The position numbers were made by a program, and so were the translations under genes. The notes below the pieces were generated by a model that saw only the letters and a list, made by a program, of their open reading frames with translations, ran no database searches and was not told the origin of the DNA. A DNA stretch of 64,000 bases from JBGPQJ01 sp963709295 (lineage in GTDB: Bacteria; Chloroflexota; Anaerolineae; Anaerolineales; Villigracilaceae): positions 124,001-188,000 of the forward strand of contig CAVPVW010000002.1 in assembly GCA_963709295.1 (NCBI GenBank), read 5' to 3'. Positions 52,996 through 62,951 of this stretch are shown in pieces; the stretch's first letter is position 1, and the number at the start of each line of letters is the position of its first letter.

Positions 52996-54849
52996 ATGCC
53001 TAAAAAACTCATGCTTCTCCCAGCTCCCCGACAATTAAAACCCCGCTCCGGCAAGTTAACACTTTCCGAAGGGCAAGTGATTTTGATCGACAGCGCCACC
53101 CCTCAACCCTTATTCTTCACTGCAAAACGGATCCAATCTGCACTCAGAAGGAATCTGGGGATAAACTGGGAGATTGTCGCCAGCCGTGCTGTTCCGCAAG
53201 ATAAAGTGGCATTGTCGCTGTGTCCAGGTGATGCTTCACAAAAAAACGATCAAGGTTACACTCTGGATATCTCTCCAGATAAGATCACCCTCACCGCCAA
53301 AACAGACACTGGTGTTTTTCACGGCGCAACCACACTCTGCCAGATCATCCAGCAGCTTGACCCGTCTGATCATGCCCTGCCGTGCCTCTCCATATCTGAT
53401 TGGCCGGATTATTCGGTGCGCGGGGTAATGCTTGATATTTCACGGGACAAGGTCCCCACGCTGGAGACGGTCCTCGATCTGGTGGACCGGCTGGCAGGCT
53501 GGAAGATCAATCAATTCCAACTCTACATCGAGCACACCTTCGCCTACCATCAGCATCCAGAGGTATGGGAAAAAGCCTCGCCTTTCACCGGTCAGGAGAT
53601 ACTTGAACTGGATGCCTTTTGCCGGGAACGATACATTGAGCTTGTTCCCAACCAGAACACCTTTGGTCATATGCATCACTGGCTCGAGCACAAACGCTAT
53701 GCGCCACTCGCTGAAACCACCACGGGTTGGGACGCGTGGGGCACCCATTTCGACATGCCCTGGAGTTTGAACCCCACCCACCCGGGCAGTATCAAGCTGG
53801 TCAGGAGCCTGCTGGACGAATACTTGCCGTATTTCACAAGCGACACCATCAACGTAGGTTGTGATGAACCTCTCGATGTCGGTCAGGGCAAGAACAAGGA
53901 GCTTGTGGAAAAAATCGGTCGTGGCCGTGTTTATCTGGATTTCGTCAAGAAAATATATAACGAAGTGACTGCCAGAGGTAGGAAAACTCAGATCTGGGGC
54001 GATATTGTTATCGAGCATCCAGACCTCATTCCGGAGCTTCCGGGGGATATCACCGTCCTCGAATGGGGATACGAAGGGTCGCATCCCTTCGATGAACATG
54101 GCGCGCAATTCTCGAAAGCCGGACTTAAGTTTTACGTCTGCCCGGGGACCTCTTCCTGGAACTCGATTACCGGACGGACAGAAAATGCCCTCGCGAACCT
54201 GATCAACGCAGCAGAAAATGGATATAAGCACGGCGCGGCAGGGTATCTTATTACGGATTGGGGCGACAACGGTCACTGGCAGACTCTGCCGGTCAGTTAT
54301 TTGGGGTTTGCGATGGGGGCCGCTTACTCCTGGTCATTGAAAACAAACCGTAAACTGGACGTCAAGCGCGCTGTCAGCCTGCATGCCTTCGATGACCCGA
54401 CTGGCACTCTGGGACAGGTCGCCTATGATCTGGGAAATGTTTACCTGTCCACGGGTATCGTCCCGCCGAATTCGTCCTGGCTTTTCTGGGCACTCCAGTG
54501 GCCCTTGGATGAAATCCGAAAAGTAATGAATGACCTAAATGTGGATATCCTCGATAAAACCTGGAAAGCCATTGACGAGGCTGTACTTCCACTTGAAAAA
54601 GCCCGTTCGTCCCGGCCCGATTCTGAACTCATTCGCCAGGAAATTCGCCTGGCCGAACGAATGCTGCGGCATGCAGTTATGCGCGCCTGGCTTGCTGCCG
54701 GACGCGAGGACATCAAACCGGCAGCGCTTTACGTCGACATGAAAGCCATCATCGATGAGTACAAGAGTGTATGGCTGGCACGTAACCGTCCGGGAGGTAT
54801 GAGAGACTCCATTGCCCGGCTTGAAAAAGCACGCAGCGATTATGCATAA
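52996..54849 (+). CDS. Family 20 glycoside hydrolase (beta-N-acetylhexosaminidase-like)
   Basis: The 617-residue product begins MPKKLMLLPAPRQLKPRSGK and has the GH20 N-terminal alpha/beta domain (to about residue 125), then the TIM barrel starting SVRGVMLDISRDKVPT with the catalytic pair in NVGCDEPLD and the substrate Trp in LITDWGDNGHWQ. It has no signal peptide, so it would act in the cytoplasm on imported amino-sugar oligosaccharides. The C-terminal 120 residues are helical and unassigned. SD GGAGG is five bases before ATG 52996; TATAAT lies at 52974-52979. Confidence 0.88.
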   Translation: MPKKLMLLPAPRQLKPRSGKLTLSEGQVILIDSATPQPLFFTAKRIQSALRRNLGINWEIVASRAVPQDKVALSLCPGDASQKNDQGYTLDISPDKITLTAKTDTGVFHGATTLCQIIQQLDPSDHALPCLSISDWPDYSVRGVMLDISRDKVPTLETVLDLVDRLAGWKINQFQLYIEHTFAYHQHPEVWEKASPFTGQEILELDAFCRERYIELVPNQNTFGHMHHWLEHKRYAPLAETTTGWDAWGTHFDMPWSLNPTHPGSIKLVRSLLDEYLPYFTSDTINVGCDEPLDVGQGKNKELVEKIGRGRVYLDFVKKIYNEVTARGRKTQIWGDIVIEHPDLIPELPGDITVLEWGYEGSHPFDEHGAQFSKAGLKFYVCPGTSSWNSITGRTENALANLINAAENGYKHGAAGYLITDWGDNGHWQTLPVSYLGFAMGAAYSWSLKTNRKLDVKRAVSLHAFDDPTGTLGQVAYDLGNVYLSTGIVPPNSSWLFWALQWPLDEIRKVMNDLNVDILDKTWKAIDEAVLPLEKARSSRPDSELIRQEIRLAERMLRHAVMRAWLAAGREDIKPAALYVDMKAIIDEYKSVWLARNRPGGMRDSIARLEKARSDYA

Positions 54850-54954
54850 GATGAAGATCATACGGCGAAATTCACGCCTTGCCAAAAACGTCATTCCAAT
54901 TCCTGGTCTATCAAAAATATTGAAAACCAGGACGAAACTGAACATCCCTGGGGG

Positions 54955-54983
54955 TTGTCCATAGGGCTGCTTAATGGTTTAAT
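54955..54983 (+). promoter_or_regulatory. Candidate promoter of the GT39-NHL gene
   Basis: TTGTCC (54955-54960) and TTTAAT (54978-54983) are 17 bases apart, 25 bases upstream of the ATG at 55008. The rest of the 158-base gap shows nothing else of note. Confidence 0.45.
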
Positions 54984-55007
54984 CCATGTTCAAGGAACAA
55001 TTCATTC

Positions 55008-58000
55008 ATGACTGAGAGTAAAACCACTTCCCGGCAATTCTGGAACACAGAGACCATCCTGATCATCATTCTCATCGTCTTGGCCATCGTCTCGCGCCTC
55101 GCCGACCTTGGAGCGCGCACCATGAGCCACGACGAGATCAACCACGTCGTCCCGGCATACGACTATTTTCAAGGGCGGACCTACCTGTATGATCCGGTCA
55201 CCCACGGGCCGTTCCAGTTCCACATGATGGCGTTGTCCTATTTCCTCTTCGGAGACAACGATTTCACATCCCGCCTGCCACATGCCCTGTTTGGCATTTT
55301 CTCCATTGCATTTACGTTAATCTTCTTCAAGAGGTATCTTGGTCGGGCTGGGGCGATCGCTGCCGGGATTTTCATGCTGGCATCTCCCTACATGCTTTTC
55401 TACGGACGCTATGCCCGAAATGAAATATTCATTGTCGTCTGGGGATTACTGACCATCTACACCATCCTTCGCTATTTGGAGGAAGGTGATTTCTCGATGC
55501 TGTATTTTTTCACAGCGGTGAATGCGCTCCACTTCACCGATAAAGCCACCTCCTACATTTTCGCTGCACTCGAATTATTCTTTCTGGCGGCCTACTTGAT
55601 TTATCGCGTGACACGGACCCGCTGGGTTGACGAATCCCAGTTCCGCAAATTCATGATCGGGTTGATGGCGGCTGTCCTGACCTTTGGCGCAGTGGCAGGG
55701 ATTTACATCACGCAGAAACCGCTCGCCCAGCCCATGCTGGTGACGATGGGCATCCTTGGAGCTCTTGGCATTGCCAGCTTGACCTTATCGATCGTGGGAT
55801 TGATCAAAGGATTCGGCTTACAAGCGTTACGGGCGGAAAGATCGTTCGACTTGCTTATCCTGCTCGGGACGTTGATCCTGCCCCTCGGCGCAGCACTCCC
55901 GGTCATACTCATCGGCGGGAAGCCGCTCGATTACGATAGCCAAGCCATTATCCGGGATGCGATCATCATTGCGGTCTTTGCCATCCTGTCGATAGTCATC
56001 GGCTGGTGGTGGAAACGCGAGAAATGGTTCATTCACGCTGCGATCTTCTACATCCCCTTCCTGCTTCTCTACAGCTCATTTTTTAATAATGGCGTTGGCC
56101 TGGCGGGAGGATTCATGGGAGCGCTGGGATATTGGATGGAGCAACAGGGTGTCCAGCGTGGAAGCCAGCCAGCCTATTTTTATGCGCTGATCCAAATTCC
56201 CATTTACGAGTTCCTGCCTGCGATAGGGACATTGATCGCGGTCGTGATCGGTTTTGCCAAACGATTATGGATCGCTGAACCCGGGCAGCCGTTTTCCCGG
56301 GCAGAATCCTTCGAAGGTGAAAAACAGGCGGTCCCAACGCTTACTTTGCTGGTTTTCTGGTCCATCGGCACACTGGCAGCGTTCTCCTATGCCGGCGAAA
56401 AAATGCCCTGGCTGACCATCCACATTGCCTTGCCCATGTGCCTGGCGGCCGGTTGGACGGTGGGCTGGCTCGTGGAGTCCGTCCCCTGGCCGAATTGGCG
56501 TGAATGGAGAGCGACCCATTACGCCCGGATCGTAATCTTGACCTTGTTTGGTGCCCTGCTACTACTCACCGCGCGCGCTTCCTACAGGGCTGCCTTTATC
56601 AACTACGATTACGCCACAGAGTATCTCGTTTACGCGCACGCTGCCGGCGATCCGAAGACTTTCTTAAATCAAATCGAAGACCTTTCTGAACGAACCGCCG
56701 TCGGCAACAATATCGTCGTCGCTTACGACAACAACGTGCGCTATCCATACTGGTGGTACATGCGCCGCTACCCGAACCGGATCGATTTCGACAAGAATCC
56801 GACCCCGGATATCAAGCGGGCATTGGTGGTGGTCGTCAGCCCGGAAAATGAAGCCAAGGTCAAACCCATCCTCCGCGAGAATTATTACTCTGTCCCCCTC
56901 ATGCGGTTGTGGTGGCCGAACATGGATTACTGGAATTTAAAATGGGACAACATCAACGGAGAATACGTCGCCGAGAGCGGGCAGGATGCGCCTCCGATGT
57001 CTTACTCCGAATATTTCCGCCGCACCTGGGAGCACCTCCAGCCGTTCTTCACCAATCCGGAAATCCGACATGCGGTTTGGGAGATCTGGTATAACCGCGA
57101 TTTTACAGAATATGCCCGGATCAGGAACAGCGACGCTTTCACCCTGACCAATTGGAGTCCAGGTGAAAAGATGACCGCCTACATCCGGAAGGATGCAGCC
57201 GCCCAGGTTTGGAACTACGGCAGCGTCCCATCCCTGCCCGAAGTGGAGATGGAAGACCCGTATGAATCATCCATTGTCCAGTTGCAACCGGACGGCGTGA
57301 TCGGCAGCCCGGGATCCGAAACCGGACAATTCCAGGCGCCACGAATGATCGCGCGGGGAAATGACGGCAGCCTTTATGTTGCAGATTCCCGCAATCATCG
57401 CATCCAGCACCTTGCCACGGATGGATCGGTTTTGCAGTCCTGGGGAGGATTTGCGGATGCCAGCCAGGGAAGCGCCCCGGAAGGGATGTTTAACGAACCC
57501 TGGGGAGTGGCTGTCGGACCCGACGGCAACGTTTACGTTTCAGACACCTGGAATCACCGGGTACAGAAATTCACCTCCGAGGGCGAATTCATTGCGGCAT
57601 GGGGAGTCTCCGGTCTCGCGGATTCCCCGTTCAGCTTCTATGGGCCTCGGGGCATCGCTGTTGACAGCCAGGGACGGGTCTATGTCGCCGACACGGGCAA
57701 TAATCGTATTGTGGTTTTCAACGAAAATGGCGAAAACATAACACAATTCGGCGTACCCGGCATCAACCCCGGAGAATTCAGCGAACCCGTGGGGGTGGCG
57801 GTCGATCCCGATGGTCTTGTTTACGTGACCGACACATGGAATATGCGCATCCAGGTTTTTGCACCGGACGCATCCGGCACGGTGTACGAGTCGATCCTTC
57901 AAATTCCCGTCAATGGCTGGTTCAGCCAATCGGTGGAAAATAAACCATTCATCGCAGTGGATGCCAATCGAAATATTTTTGTCAGTGACCCGGAATCCTG

Positions 58001-58169
58001 CCGGGTATTGGAATTCTTGCCGGATGGACATATCAGCCGGGTTTGGGGACAATGCTCGTCGCTTAGCGATGGATTTGGGCTGCCGCTTGGGCTGGCTCTT
58101 GACCCGAATGGAATTTGGGTGAGCGACTCGGGGAACAATACGATATTGCACTTTACATTCAGTGAGTAA
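55008..58169 (+). CDS. Membrane glycosyltransferase (TIGR03663/GT39-like) fused to NHL-repeat beta-propeller
   Basis: The 1053-residue product has about ten to eleven membrane helices in the first 550 residues. The TMSHDEINHV motif after the first helix carries the acidic pair typical of lipid-linked-sugar glycosyltransferases. A soluble domain follows (residues 550-750), then at least five NHL repeats from about residue 765 (SLYVADSRNHRIQHL, NVYVSDTWNHRVQKF, RVYVADTGNNRIVVF, LVYVTDTWNMRIQVF, IWVSDSGNNTILHF). The frame is intact. It probably glycosylates surface proteins or lipids, with the propeller outside as binding module. The fusion appears typical of this lineage but the substrate is unknown. 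Confidence 0.85.
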   Translation: MTESKTTSRQFWNTETILIIILIVLAIVSRLADLGARTMSHDEINHVVPAYDYFQGRTYLYDPVTHGPFQFHMMALSYFLFGDNDFTSRLPHALFGIFSIAFTLIFFKRYLGRAGAIAAGIFMLASPYMLFYGRYARNEIFIVVWGLLTIYTILRYLEEGDFSMLYFFTAVNALHFTDKATSYIFAALELFFLAAYLIYRVTRTRWVDESQFRKFMIGLMAAVLTFGAVAGIYITQKPLAQPMLVTMGILGALGIASLTLSIVGLIKGFGLQALRAERSFDLLILLGTLILPLGAALPVILIGGKPLDYDSQAIIRDAIIIAVFAILSIVIGWWWKREKWFIHAAIFYIPFLLLYSSFFNNGVGLAGGFMGALGYWMEQQGVQRGSQPAYFYALIQIPIYEFLPAIGTLIAVVIGFAKRLWIAEPGQPFSRAESFEGEKQAVPTLTLLVFWSIGTLAAFSYAGEKMPWLTIHIALPMCLAAGWTVGWLVESVPWPNWREWRATHYARIVILTLFGALLLLTARASYRAAFINYDYATEYLVYAHAAGDPKTFLNQIEDLSERTAVGNNIVVAYDNNVRYPYWWYMRRYPNRIDFDKNPTPDIKRALVVVVSPENEAKVKPILRENYYSVPLMRLWWPNMDYWNLKWDNINGEYVAESGQDAPPMSYSEYFRRTWEHLQPFFTNPEIRHAVWEIWYNRDFTEYARIRNSDAFTLTNWSPGEKMTAYIRKDAAAQVWNYGSVPSLPEVEMEDPYESSIVQLQPDGVIGSPGSETGQFQAPRMIARGNDGSLYVADSRNHRIQHLATDGSVLQSWGGFADASQGSAPEGMFNEPWGVAVGPDGNVYVSDTWNHRVQKFTSEGEFIAAWGVSGLADSPFSFYGPRGIAVDSQGRVYVADTGNNRIVVFNENGENITQFGVPGINPGEFSEPVGVAVDPDGLVYVTDTWNMRIQVFAPDASGTVYESILQIPVNGWFSQSVENKPFIAVDANRNIFVSDPESCRVLEFLPDGHISRVWGQCSSLSDGFGLPLGLALDPNGIWVSDSGNNTILHFTFSE

Positions 58170-58181
58170 AGAAATCAACAT

Positions 58182-58222
58182 AAAAAATTGTGCTGTTCGA
58201 ATTGAACAGCACAATTTTTTTT
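58182..58222. terminator. Bidirectional intrinsic terminator
   Basis: A 15-bp or longer perfect stem (ATTGTGCTGTTC with GAACAGCACAAT) is flanked by A6 and T8. It separates the convergent GT39-NHL and CBS genes. Confidence 0.95.
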
Positions 58223-58235
58223 AACTTAATACTGC

Positions 58236-58664
58236 TTATCCGCGAATGTAATGCTCCAACTGGGAGATCAGGAATTTTTGCTGTGCGATGACTTCCTTTA
58301 GAACATCGCGAATGGAAAGGACGCCCAAAAGCTTTGAAGCATCCATGACCGGCATGTGCCGGATGTTCTTTTCGATCATGAGCGCCATCACCTCCTCGAG
58401 GGGTTGGGAGGCTTCAACATACATCACTTTTTCTGTCATGATGGCAACCACCCGTGTTTCGCGGGCGGATCGGCCGGCGATATCCATTTTGCGGACGCAG
58501 TCTCTCTCGGAAATGATGCCGGCAATTTTATCGTCGCTCATCACCAATAATGCGCCGGCATCTTTTTCTGCCATCATCTTCATGGCGGCATACACCGTTT
58601 CGTCGCGCTGGATCACCCAGATATCGCTTCCTTTTTTGCGAATTAATTCACCGGCAGTAATCAT
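58236..58664 (-). CDS. CBS-domain pair protein
   Basis: The 142-residue product consists of two CBS motifs (residues 8-65 and 75-130: TVYAAMKMMAEKDAGALLVM, GIISERDCVRK, QPLEEVMALMIEKNIRHMPV, LGVLSIRDVLKEV). Such small proteins bind adenine nucleotides and act as energy sensors. The start has GGAG seven bases upstream. There is no partner domain, so the target is unknown. Confidence 0.92.
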   Translation of the reverse strand: MITAGELIRKKGSDIWVIQRDETVYAAMKMMAEKDAGALLVMSDDKIAGIISERDCVRKMDIAGRSARETRVVAIMTEKVMYVEASQPLEEVMALMIEKNIRHMPVMDASKLLGVLSIRDVLKEVIAQQKFLISQLEHYIRG

Positions 58665-59003
58665 CCGATTTCTCCTCTAGTTGGAATGTGGACAATATTA
58701 CTCCAAGTATAGTAAATTTTTATCCCATTAGCAATACTCAATTAAGAGGAGTTTGTCACATACACGGTTGGTGAGTTTAGAATTCCCACTTGAGCCATGA
58801 TTTGACACATCGCAAGCAAGAATTATTCCACTGGTGTTCCACCTCAGCCCGTAAATCTGCCTTTTGGAGAGAGCTTTATCCCACCAAAATCAAAACCCAC
58901 CACCTATGTTACAGACACTTAAAGAGTCCCTTCCCGAAGCGGGAAGGGACTAGACTGAGGTTTTTTTATGTGCTTTGAAATTAATCTCACCTCTTGATAA
59001 GTT
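58665..59003 (-). other. Intergenic region with a strong hairpin
   Basis: This 339-base gap between the CBS gene and the ABC permease has no convincing gene; short open frames in it are low in complexity and have no RBS. It holds a perfect 10-bp hairpin GTCCCTTCCC-GAAGC-GGGAAGGGAC at 58926-58950, which probably ends the ABC operon. On the minus strand it is followed by TCTTTAAG. An A+T-rich stretch at 58690-58750 probably contains the CBS promoter. Confidence 0.6.
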
Positions 59004-60200
59004 CTATCTTTCTTCGCTTCGGGCAAATAACCAGGTGGCCACCGTGAAAAATAAGACGCCATAGCCGAAGAGTGCCAGCACGGGAACGGCGACCGACTCA
59101 AAGCCAAGCCCACGTGCGATGATGTTTTTGAAACCATCCATGGCCCACGCAACCGGCGTGAGGTGCCCGATGGTGCTGAATACCTCGCCGGTGAATTCAA
59201 GAGGCACCCAGGCTCCACCGAGACCGGCAAAGACAAACATCGGGATGAGGGAAAAGATGATGGCCTGCTCATCGGTTTTCGCCAGTGTTCCGATCAACAA
59301 TCCCAAGGCTGCCAGACAGGCCGTCGAAGCCAGGGTCATCAAAATAGTGGCAAGAGGAAGCCGCATGTAATCCAAGCCCAGAACCAATTGGCCGAAGGCG
59401 ATCAGCAGAGTAAATTGCATCAGTAGCATTGTAAATATCGCCAGGAAATGGCCTGCCAGTATCTGCCAGCGGGCAACGCGGGTGGTCATCAGGCGTTGAA
59501 GGGATCGGGTTTTGCGTTCGTTGACCAGAATCTGGGCCGAAGTCAGAAGGCTGGCGATGGCAAACTGGAGCATCATGCCGGGAGCGGTGTGGGCGAGACT
59601 CATGACCGCAGAATCCTGCTTTTCCATTATCTGGCGAAACTTTACCTGCATCGCAATGGGAGGAGTTTGCCATGCCTTGAGGACTTCATCCACCAATGGG
59701 GCGGATAACTCCACACCAGCAGTAGCAGATACGATTTGAGCGGTGAGTACCGCATTCGACAGCTGGGCAGCCACCCGGGTAATCTCATTTTCAATCGTCA
59801 TGGAAGCGGAATTGCTCAAATCGCTGATTACGATCAACGGCATGGGAGACCCAGACAATAACGCCTTTCCATATCCTTTGGGGACAATCACTGCTCCAGC
59901 AAAATCATTCTTTGAGACCAGCGACTCAAGCTCGGATTCGGACCGTTCCCGGGTTTCATCCAAATAGATGACCGGTGAGTGGGAAAATATTACTTTCAAC
60001 TGGGAACTGCTGCCGCTTTGATCGAGGTCCAGATAACCTACCGGAAATCTCGGGTCGGAGGTGTCATTGCCAAAACCTCCAAAGGCATATCCGAATAACA
60101 AGGTGAAGGCAATGGGCATGATCAGCAGGAATAAAAAGGTCATCCTGTTCCGAACGAGCTGCGTAAGATCCTTGATCGTGATATCGATTATGGATTTCAT
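59004..60200 (-). CDS. ABC-2-type transporter permease (second of two)
   Basis: The 398-residue product has one N-terminal helix (MTFLFLLIMPIAFTLLFGYAF), a large extracytoplasmic domain (about residues 45-175) and five to six C-terminal helices, the YhgE/DrrB-type architecture of drug or lipid exporters (ABC2_membrane_3). I chose ATG 60200 (AGGAAG upstream). It pairs with the homologous permease encoded at 60267 and the ATPase at 61609, so the exporter is probably a heterodimer. The frame is intact. Substrate unknown. Confidence 0.88.
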   Translation of the reverse strand: MKSIIDITIKDLTQLVRNRMTFLFLLIMPIAFTLLFGYAFGGFGNDTSDPRFPVGYLDLDQSGSSSQLKVIFSHSPVIYLDETRERSESELESLVSKNDFAGAVIVPKGYGKALLSGSPMPLIVISDLSNSASMTIENEITRVAAQLSNAVLTAQIVSATAGVELSAPLVDEVLKAWQTPPIAMQVKFRQIMEKQDSAVMSLAHTAPGMMLQFAIASLLTSAQILVNERKTRSLQRLMTTRVARWQILAGHFLAIFTMLLMQFTLLIAFGQLVLGLDYMRLPLATILMTLASTACLAALGLLIGTLAKTDEQAIIFSLIPMFVFAGLGGAWVPLEFTGEVFSTIGHLTPVAWAMDGFKNIIARGLGFESVAVPVLALFGYGVLFFTVATWLFARSEER

Positions 60201-60266
60201 GGTTGCTTCCTTTTCCAAAAAGAACTCTGTCGCAAGGTCACCGGTGAGCAGTTTTTCCGGGGAAAC

Positions 60267-61569
60267 TCATGCAAACCGGCGATGGAATCGCCACGCGCCG
60301 ATGCTGAAGAAAACAATGGTCCAGACCATCAGGATGGCAAAGGCAATCAGAATGTCCGTGGTGGGCGCTGCCGCAGAGCTTAACAATAACCCACGTATGG
60401 CCCAACCCTGAGGGACAAGAAGAGAAACGGTTTCCAGCATCGGCGATCCATTGGGGGCGCTGAGTGTGAAAATTTTCATCATACCAAGCATCCCGGTGAC
60501 CGTCAGCACACCCCCGTAAATAAAACCGCCTTGTTTGGTGGATTTAATCAGGGAGTTGGCGAATACTCCAAATGCGCTGGCTGAAAGAACGACCCCCAGT
60601 GAAATTAATGCCACGTGGAGGGGATGTCCCCATTGGATTTGGAAAATCAGCCTTGCAGCGATAATCAAAACCACCACCTGGACGAGGACAGTCAACCCGA
60701 CCGCCAGGAATTTTCCGGCTAATATCGCAGTTCGCGAGGTGGGTGTGGTGAACAAACGGGGCAGAGTGCCTTCCTCGTCCTCCCGCAGAATCGTCTCGGC
60801 TGTGGTCATTCCAGTGTAGAACGCATAGAAGATCATCATCCCCGCCATGATGGGCCCAACGATGGTCAGCATCCGGTTGGGGGATCTCGACTCTGGCTGT
60901 GGATTCCACGGTGATTAAGTTCTGCGGGTTCGCGGAATGTTGACTGGCAGAGGCGACATAGTTCTGCACCACGCTCCCGATCAGCGCATAATCCGGCGCG
61001 GCGAGGTGATTCGCAGCGACCGAAGCAGCAATTTTCGCCCCCGACATGGTATCCGTGAATTGCTGCAGAATTGACTGAAGGATGCCCAACTCGAGGGATT
61101 TTTCCGGGTTGGCGTAAAGCTCAAGCTCAGACTGCTCCTGAACAGGATCGATGGCCGTAAACCTGGAGGAGAAATCTGCAGGGATGATGACGGCCACATC
61201 GGCATTCCCTTGATCCACAGCCAACCGGGCAGACGCGGAATCAACAGCCAGGTCTGCCGTCACAAATTCAGCCAGGGCTTTATTTTGTAATGACTGGACA
61301 AGGATGTCTCCGAGACTTTCAACCGCTGATTCTGTACCCATTCCCATCATCGAGGATCCCAATTGCAGATCCGGGCTGCCTTCATCCAGATTGGCAACCA
61401 TCACCCGCGTGACCGGCAGATCGAAACCTTCGTCACCGCCGGCGATATTCCCAAACATCAGATAGAACATCCCGGTCACAAGCAGAGGCACTCCAAACAT
61501 GAACAGAATGGCAAATGTGCTGCGCATGGAACGGGTCAAGTCTTTTAGGGCGATATCGATAATTTTCAT
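60267..61569 (-). CDS. ABC-2-type transporter permease (first of two; one-base insertion)
   Basis: It has the same architecture as the next permease: helix near residues 20-40, a large outer domain, then C-terminal helices. The frame from MKIIDIALKDLTRSMRSTFA breaks after VEIP; the continuation NRMLTIVGPIMAGMMIFYAF (annotated by frame from 60872) is restored by taking one C from the C5 run at 60879-60883. Corrected length is 433 residues. GGGAG lies nine bases before the ATG. It follows the ATPase gene by 39 bases. Confidence 0.85.
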
Positions 61570-61608
61570 AATTCAATTCTCCCTGGCATGGAATCTGTCC
61601 AAGCCATG

Positions 61609-62546
61609 TCAATCTCTCAATGCCCGGCCGGTCAGGTGCAGGAAAACCGACTCCAGGTTCGGAATCTCGATCTCCACGGAAGTGATGCGGATGCTGTTCG
61701 CTGCGGCCATCTCAAAGAGATTGGGAAGTACACGATTGGAATCATCCACAAGAAGTGTGATGGTGCCATTCTCTGAGGTGATATTCTGCACGCCAGATGA
61801 CCTGCTTCCACAGATCCATCACACGGACAGATTCGGCATTCGTGGTCAGGTCGATGCGGTCCGATTGGCCGACCAGCTTGACCAGTTCATCATGGGTCCC
61901 TTCGGCGATGATCTTTCCATGATCCATGATGGCGATATGGTCCGAGAGCTCCTGCGCCTCTTCCATGTTGTGGGTGGTATAGAGAACCGTCATGCCCTGA
62001 TCCTTGAGCGCCACCACGCTGTCCAGAATGCTTCGGCGGGACTGCGGGTCGATGCCCACGGTCGGTTCGTCCATGTAGATGACCTTCGGTTTGTGAAGCA
62101 GCGCGACGCCGATATTCACCCGCCGCTTCATGCCGCCGGAAAACTTAGCCAACCCTTCCTTTTTGCCTGTCCGTTAAACCGATGGTCTCCAGGATCTCAT
62201 CCACCCTTTTCTTCAAGGCGGTTCCCCGCAGACCATACATTTTTCCCCAGAAGACAAGATTTTCCCTGGCGGAAAGGTCTTCATAAAGGGCGATATCCTG
62301 GGGGACCACCCCCAGTGATTCCTTCACCTTCATCGGCTCATTCCGGATCGAGTGTCCCAGGATGCGGGCATCGCCTTCATCCGGTCGAAGCAGGGTGGAC
62401 AGCATGGAAATTGTGGTTGTTTTTCCAGCTCCGTTTGGACCGAGAAGGCTGAAAATTTCACCTTCACGGACGGTAAAGGATGCACCAGCGACTGCTTTAA
62501 TTTCACTAAATGATTTTTTGAGATTGGAAATTTCGATTGCGTTCAT
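61609..62546 (-). CDS. ABC transporter ATP-binding protein (two one-base insertions)
   Basis: This is the nucleotide-binding subunit of the exporter: Walker A GPNGAGKTT, Q-loop VPQD, signature FSGGMKRRV, Walker B VIYMDEPTVG, then the H-loop THNM. The frame breaks twice: at 62160-62164 (A5 on the coding strand, A4 expected, giving DRQKEGLAKFSGGM) and at about 61801-61802 (GG, G expected, giving KQSSGVQNITSENG). Corrected length is 311 residues, with the usual DrrA-type C-terminal domain. ATG 62546 is four bases after GGAGG. Confidence 0.87.
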
Positions 62547-62603
62547 CATGCCTCCATAAAATGTAACCATTCCTGCCAATTTCCAGGTGGGATTGGATGC
62601 TGG

Positions 62604-62783
62604 TTATTTGTCCAGCGACGTCACTGCCAGGCAGAACAAGCCAACTCCCAGGAACAGGGTCAGGGTCTGCAAGGAGGCGACTCCCAAAATGTTCAGGACA
62701 ACTGCCGCGACACTCATGGCGATCGCCAGCCCCTTGAACACCAGGTCGATGATTTCGCCCACTGATTTGGTTTTGGTTTCCAT
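62604..62783 (-). CDS. Small membrane protein heading the ABC operon
   Basis: This 59-residue product begins METKTKSVGEIIDLVFKGLA and continues into two hydrophobic stretches (IAMSVAAVVLNILGV and TLTLFLGVGLFCLAV), ending SLDK. GGAG lies seven bases before the ATG. It is not a known family to me. It is the first gene after the promoter and precedes the ATPase by 57 bases, so it may be an accessory or regulatory subunit of the exporter. Confidence 0.65.
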   Translation of the reverse strand: METKTKSVGEIIDLVFKGLAIAMSVAAVVLNILGVASLQTLTLFLGVGLFCLAVTSLDK

Positions 62784-62830
62784 AGCTTATCTCCTTTTAT
62801 TTTGAAAATCAAATTTATTATTCTGACATT

Positions 62831-62859
62831 AGTATAGGTCTACAAGCGAGACCTGGCAA
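62831..62859 (-). promoter_or_regulatory. Promoter of the ABC operon with a palindrome in the spacer
   Basis: On the minus strand TTGCCA (62854-62859) and TATACT (62831-62836) are 17 bases apart. The spacer itself is an inverted repeat, GGTCT-CGCTTGT-AGACC (62837-62853). A regulator binding there would sit between the -35 and -10 boxes. Confidence 0.6.
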
Positions 62860-62880
62860 TTGAGCGTTCGGTCATCTTCA

Positions 62881-62916
62881 CCATTGTCCATCGTACACTG
62901 TCCGTCCGTACAATGG
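62881..62916. repeat. Inverted and tandem repeats between the ABC operon and the kinase gene
   Basis: CCATTGT (62881-62887) is repeated inverted as ACAATGG (62910-62916). Between them two imperfect direct copies occur, TGTCCATCGTACA and TGTCCGTCCGTACA. This looks like a binding site for a dimeric regulator, for example the NarL-type partner expected for the adjacent kinase. Confidence 0.5.
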
Positions 62917-62951
62917 CAGGATTTCAATTCCGATATAAAATATAGTTAATC

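Noticed and set aside
58790..58978. 62-codon open frame in the gap before the ABC permease
   Set aside because: It covers the hairpin, has no SD, and its translation looks like read-through of the repeat.
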